Below are positions 63,611 through 64,000 of a DNA stretch of 64,000 nucleotides, piece by piece. The notes under the pieces were generated by a model. That model was given only the letters and a program-made list of their open reading frames with translations, had not been told where the DNA came from and did not search any database. The position numbers were made by a program, and so were the translations under genes. The stretch is from Alphaproteobacteria bacterium. GTDB taxonomy: Bacteria; Pseudomonadota; Alphaproteobacteria; Caulobacterales; Caulobacteraceae. The stretch spans positions 124,001 to 188,000 of the forward strand of contig JAHJOK010000075.1 of assembly GCA_018820205.1 (NCBI GenBank). The letters are read 5' to 3'. Within the stretch, counting starts at the first letter, position 1; each line of letters opens with the position of its first letter.

Positions 63611-64000
63611 CTATTCCGGCTGGAACACCCGGACGTAGTCGATCTGCATCGTCTGGGGGAAGGCCGTGTCGTCGATGCCCTCGGCGCCGCCCCAGTCGCC
63701 GCCGACGGCGACGTTCAGGATCATGTGGAACGGGACGTCGAAGGGCCAGGTGGACTTGTCGCCCGCCCCGTCGTTGTCGAAACGGTAGTAGGCCCTGTCG
63801 TCGATGGAGAAGACGACCGCGTCCGGCGTCCAGTCGACCTGATAGCGGTGAAAGGCGTCGCAGGCGTCGGGGACGGCGATCTCCGCCCCACGCTGTGTTC
63901 CGGCCACATGGTTGTAGGCGTCGGTGTGGACCGTGCCGTGGACGATGCCGGGGTTGTGGCCGACGTGCTCCATGATGTCGATTTCGCCGTCCATGGGCCA
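63611..64000 (-). CDS. glycoside hydrolase family 16 protein, N-terminal part outside the window
   Basis: The C-terminal 130 residues of a GH16 beta-glucanase-like enzyme. The catalytic motif GEIDIMEHVG (ExDxxE form) lies at the very edge, followed by HGTVHTDAYNH, FHRYQVDWTPDAVVFSIDDRAYYRF, PFHMILNVAVGGDWGG and the ending QMQIDYVRVFQ. The gene starts beyond 64000, so length and signal peptide are unknown. It probably cleaves beta-1,3 or mixed-linkage glucans. Confidence 0.93.
   Translation of the reverse strand, partial: WPMDGEIDIMEHVGHNPGIVHGTVHTDAYNHVAGTQRGAEIAVPDACDAFHRYQVDWTPDAVVFSIDDRAYYRFDNDGAGDKSTWPFDVPFHMILNVAVGGDWGGAEGIDDTAFPQTMQIDYVRVFQPE

Overview
The window is high-GC alphaproteobacterial chromosome, most likely Caulobacterales and probably Brevundimonas-like. 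This is inferred from gene content and style: many sensor kinases including an HWE kinase, small palindromic repeats of alphaproteobacterial type, TTAA-N7-TTAA (CtrA-type) sites, a DnaG without zinc ligands, and PadR/HAAS and SleB families. No species assignment is possible without a search. I saw no rRNA, tRNA, CRISPR array, intact insertion sequence or prophage.

Layout. 1-1,930 is a short accessory patch: an unknown protein, the tail of an MT-A70-type DNA methyltransferase, and an AT-richer DUF4145 gene. 1,937-9,671 holds uvrB, an MscS channel, an extensin-like lipoprotein, and secreted or small unknowns around a PEP-mutase family enzyme. 9,713-12,262 carries two small self-contained regulatory modules, membrane protein plus XRE regulator and PadR plus HAAS membrane protein, each behind a palindrome-rich promoter. 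12,336-13,977 is a DNA-alkylation response pair (Ada-AlkA fusion and Ogt); the fusion has lost its glycosylase core. 13,974-18,100 has a hybrid kinase and ilvA. 18,259-22,618 is a tightly coupled NAD biosynthesis operon, nadA-(M50 protease)-nadB-nadC, behind a perfect palindrome.

22,675-33,314 holds two SleB-type cell wall hydrolases, a large PAS/GAF hybrid kinase, Dps, and a blue-light-like cluster of HWE kinase, single-domain response regulator and BLUF protein. 33,322-42,580 holds trxB, an ELM1-type protein, greA, a GST, selD-mnmH (tRNA selenouridine), a UGT-like glycosyltransferase and a DAACS transporter, with two kinds of dispersed repeat. 42,678-53,799 holds a TPR membrane protein, a Cys-rich secreted repeat protein, carB and carA (separated and on opposite strands), a RraB-like protein, HAD and SDR enzymes, DUF805 and a patatin lipoprotein. 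53,811-58,265 contains a small unknown gene opposite dnaG-rpoD with two CtrA-type boxes between them. 58,273-64,000 is a TonB receptor/PepSY iron-uptake unit, a secreted 48-residue-repeat protein and the C-terminal part of a GH16 glucanase cut by the window edge.

Most of the region is housekeeping metabolism, repair and signalling. The most unusual items are the Ada-AlkA fusion without a glycosylase core, the M50 protease inside the nad operon, the BLUF/response regulator/HWE kinase cluster, and the CtrA-type boxes at dnaG.
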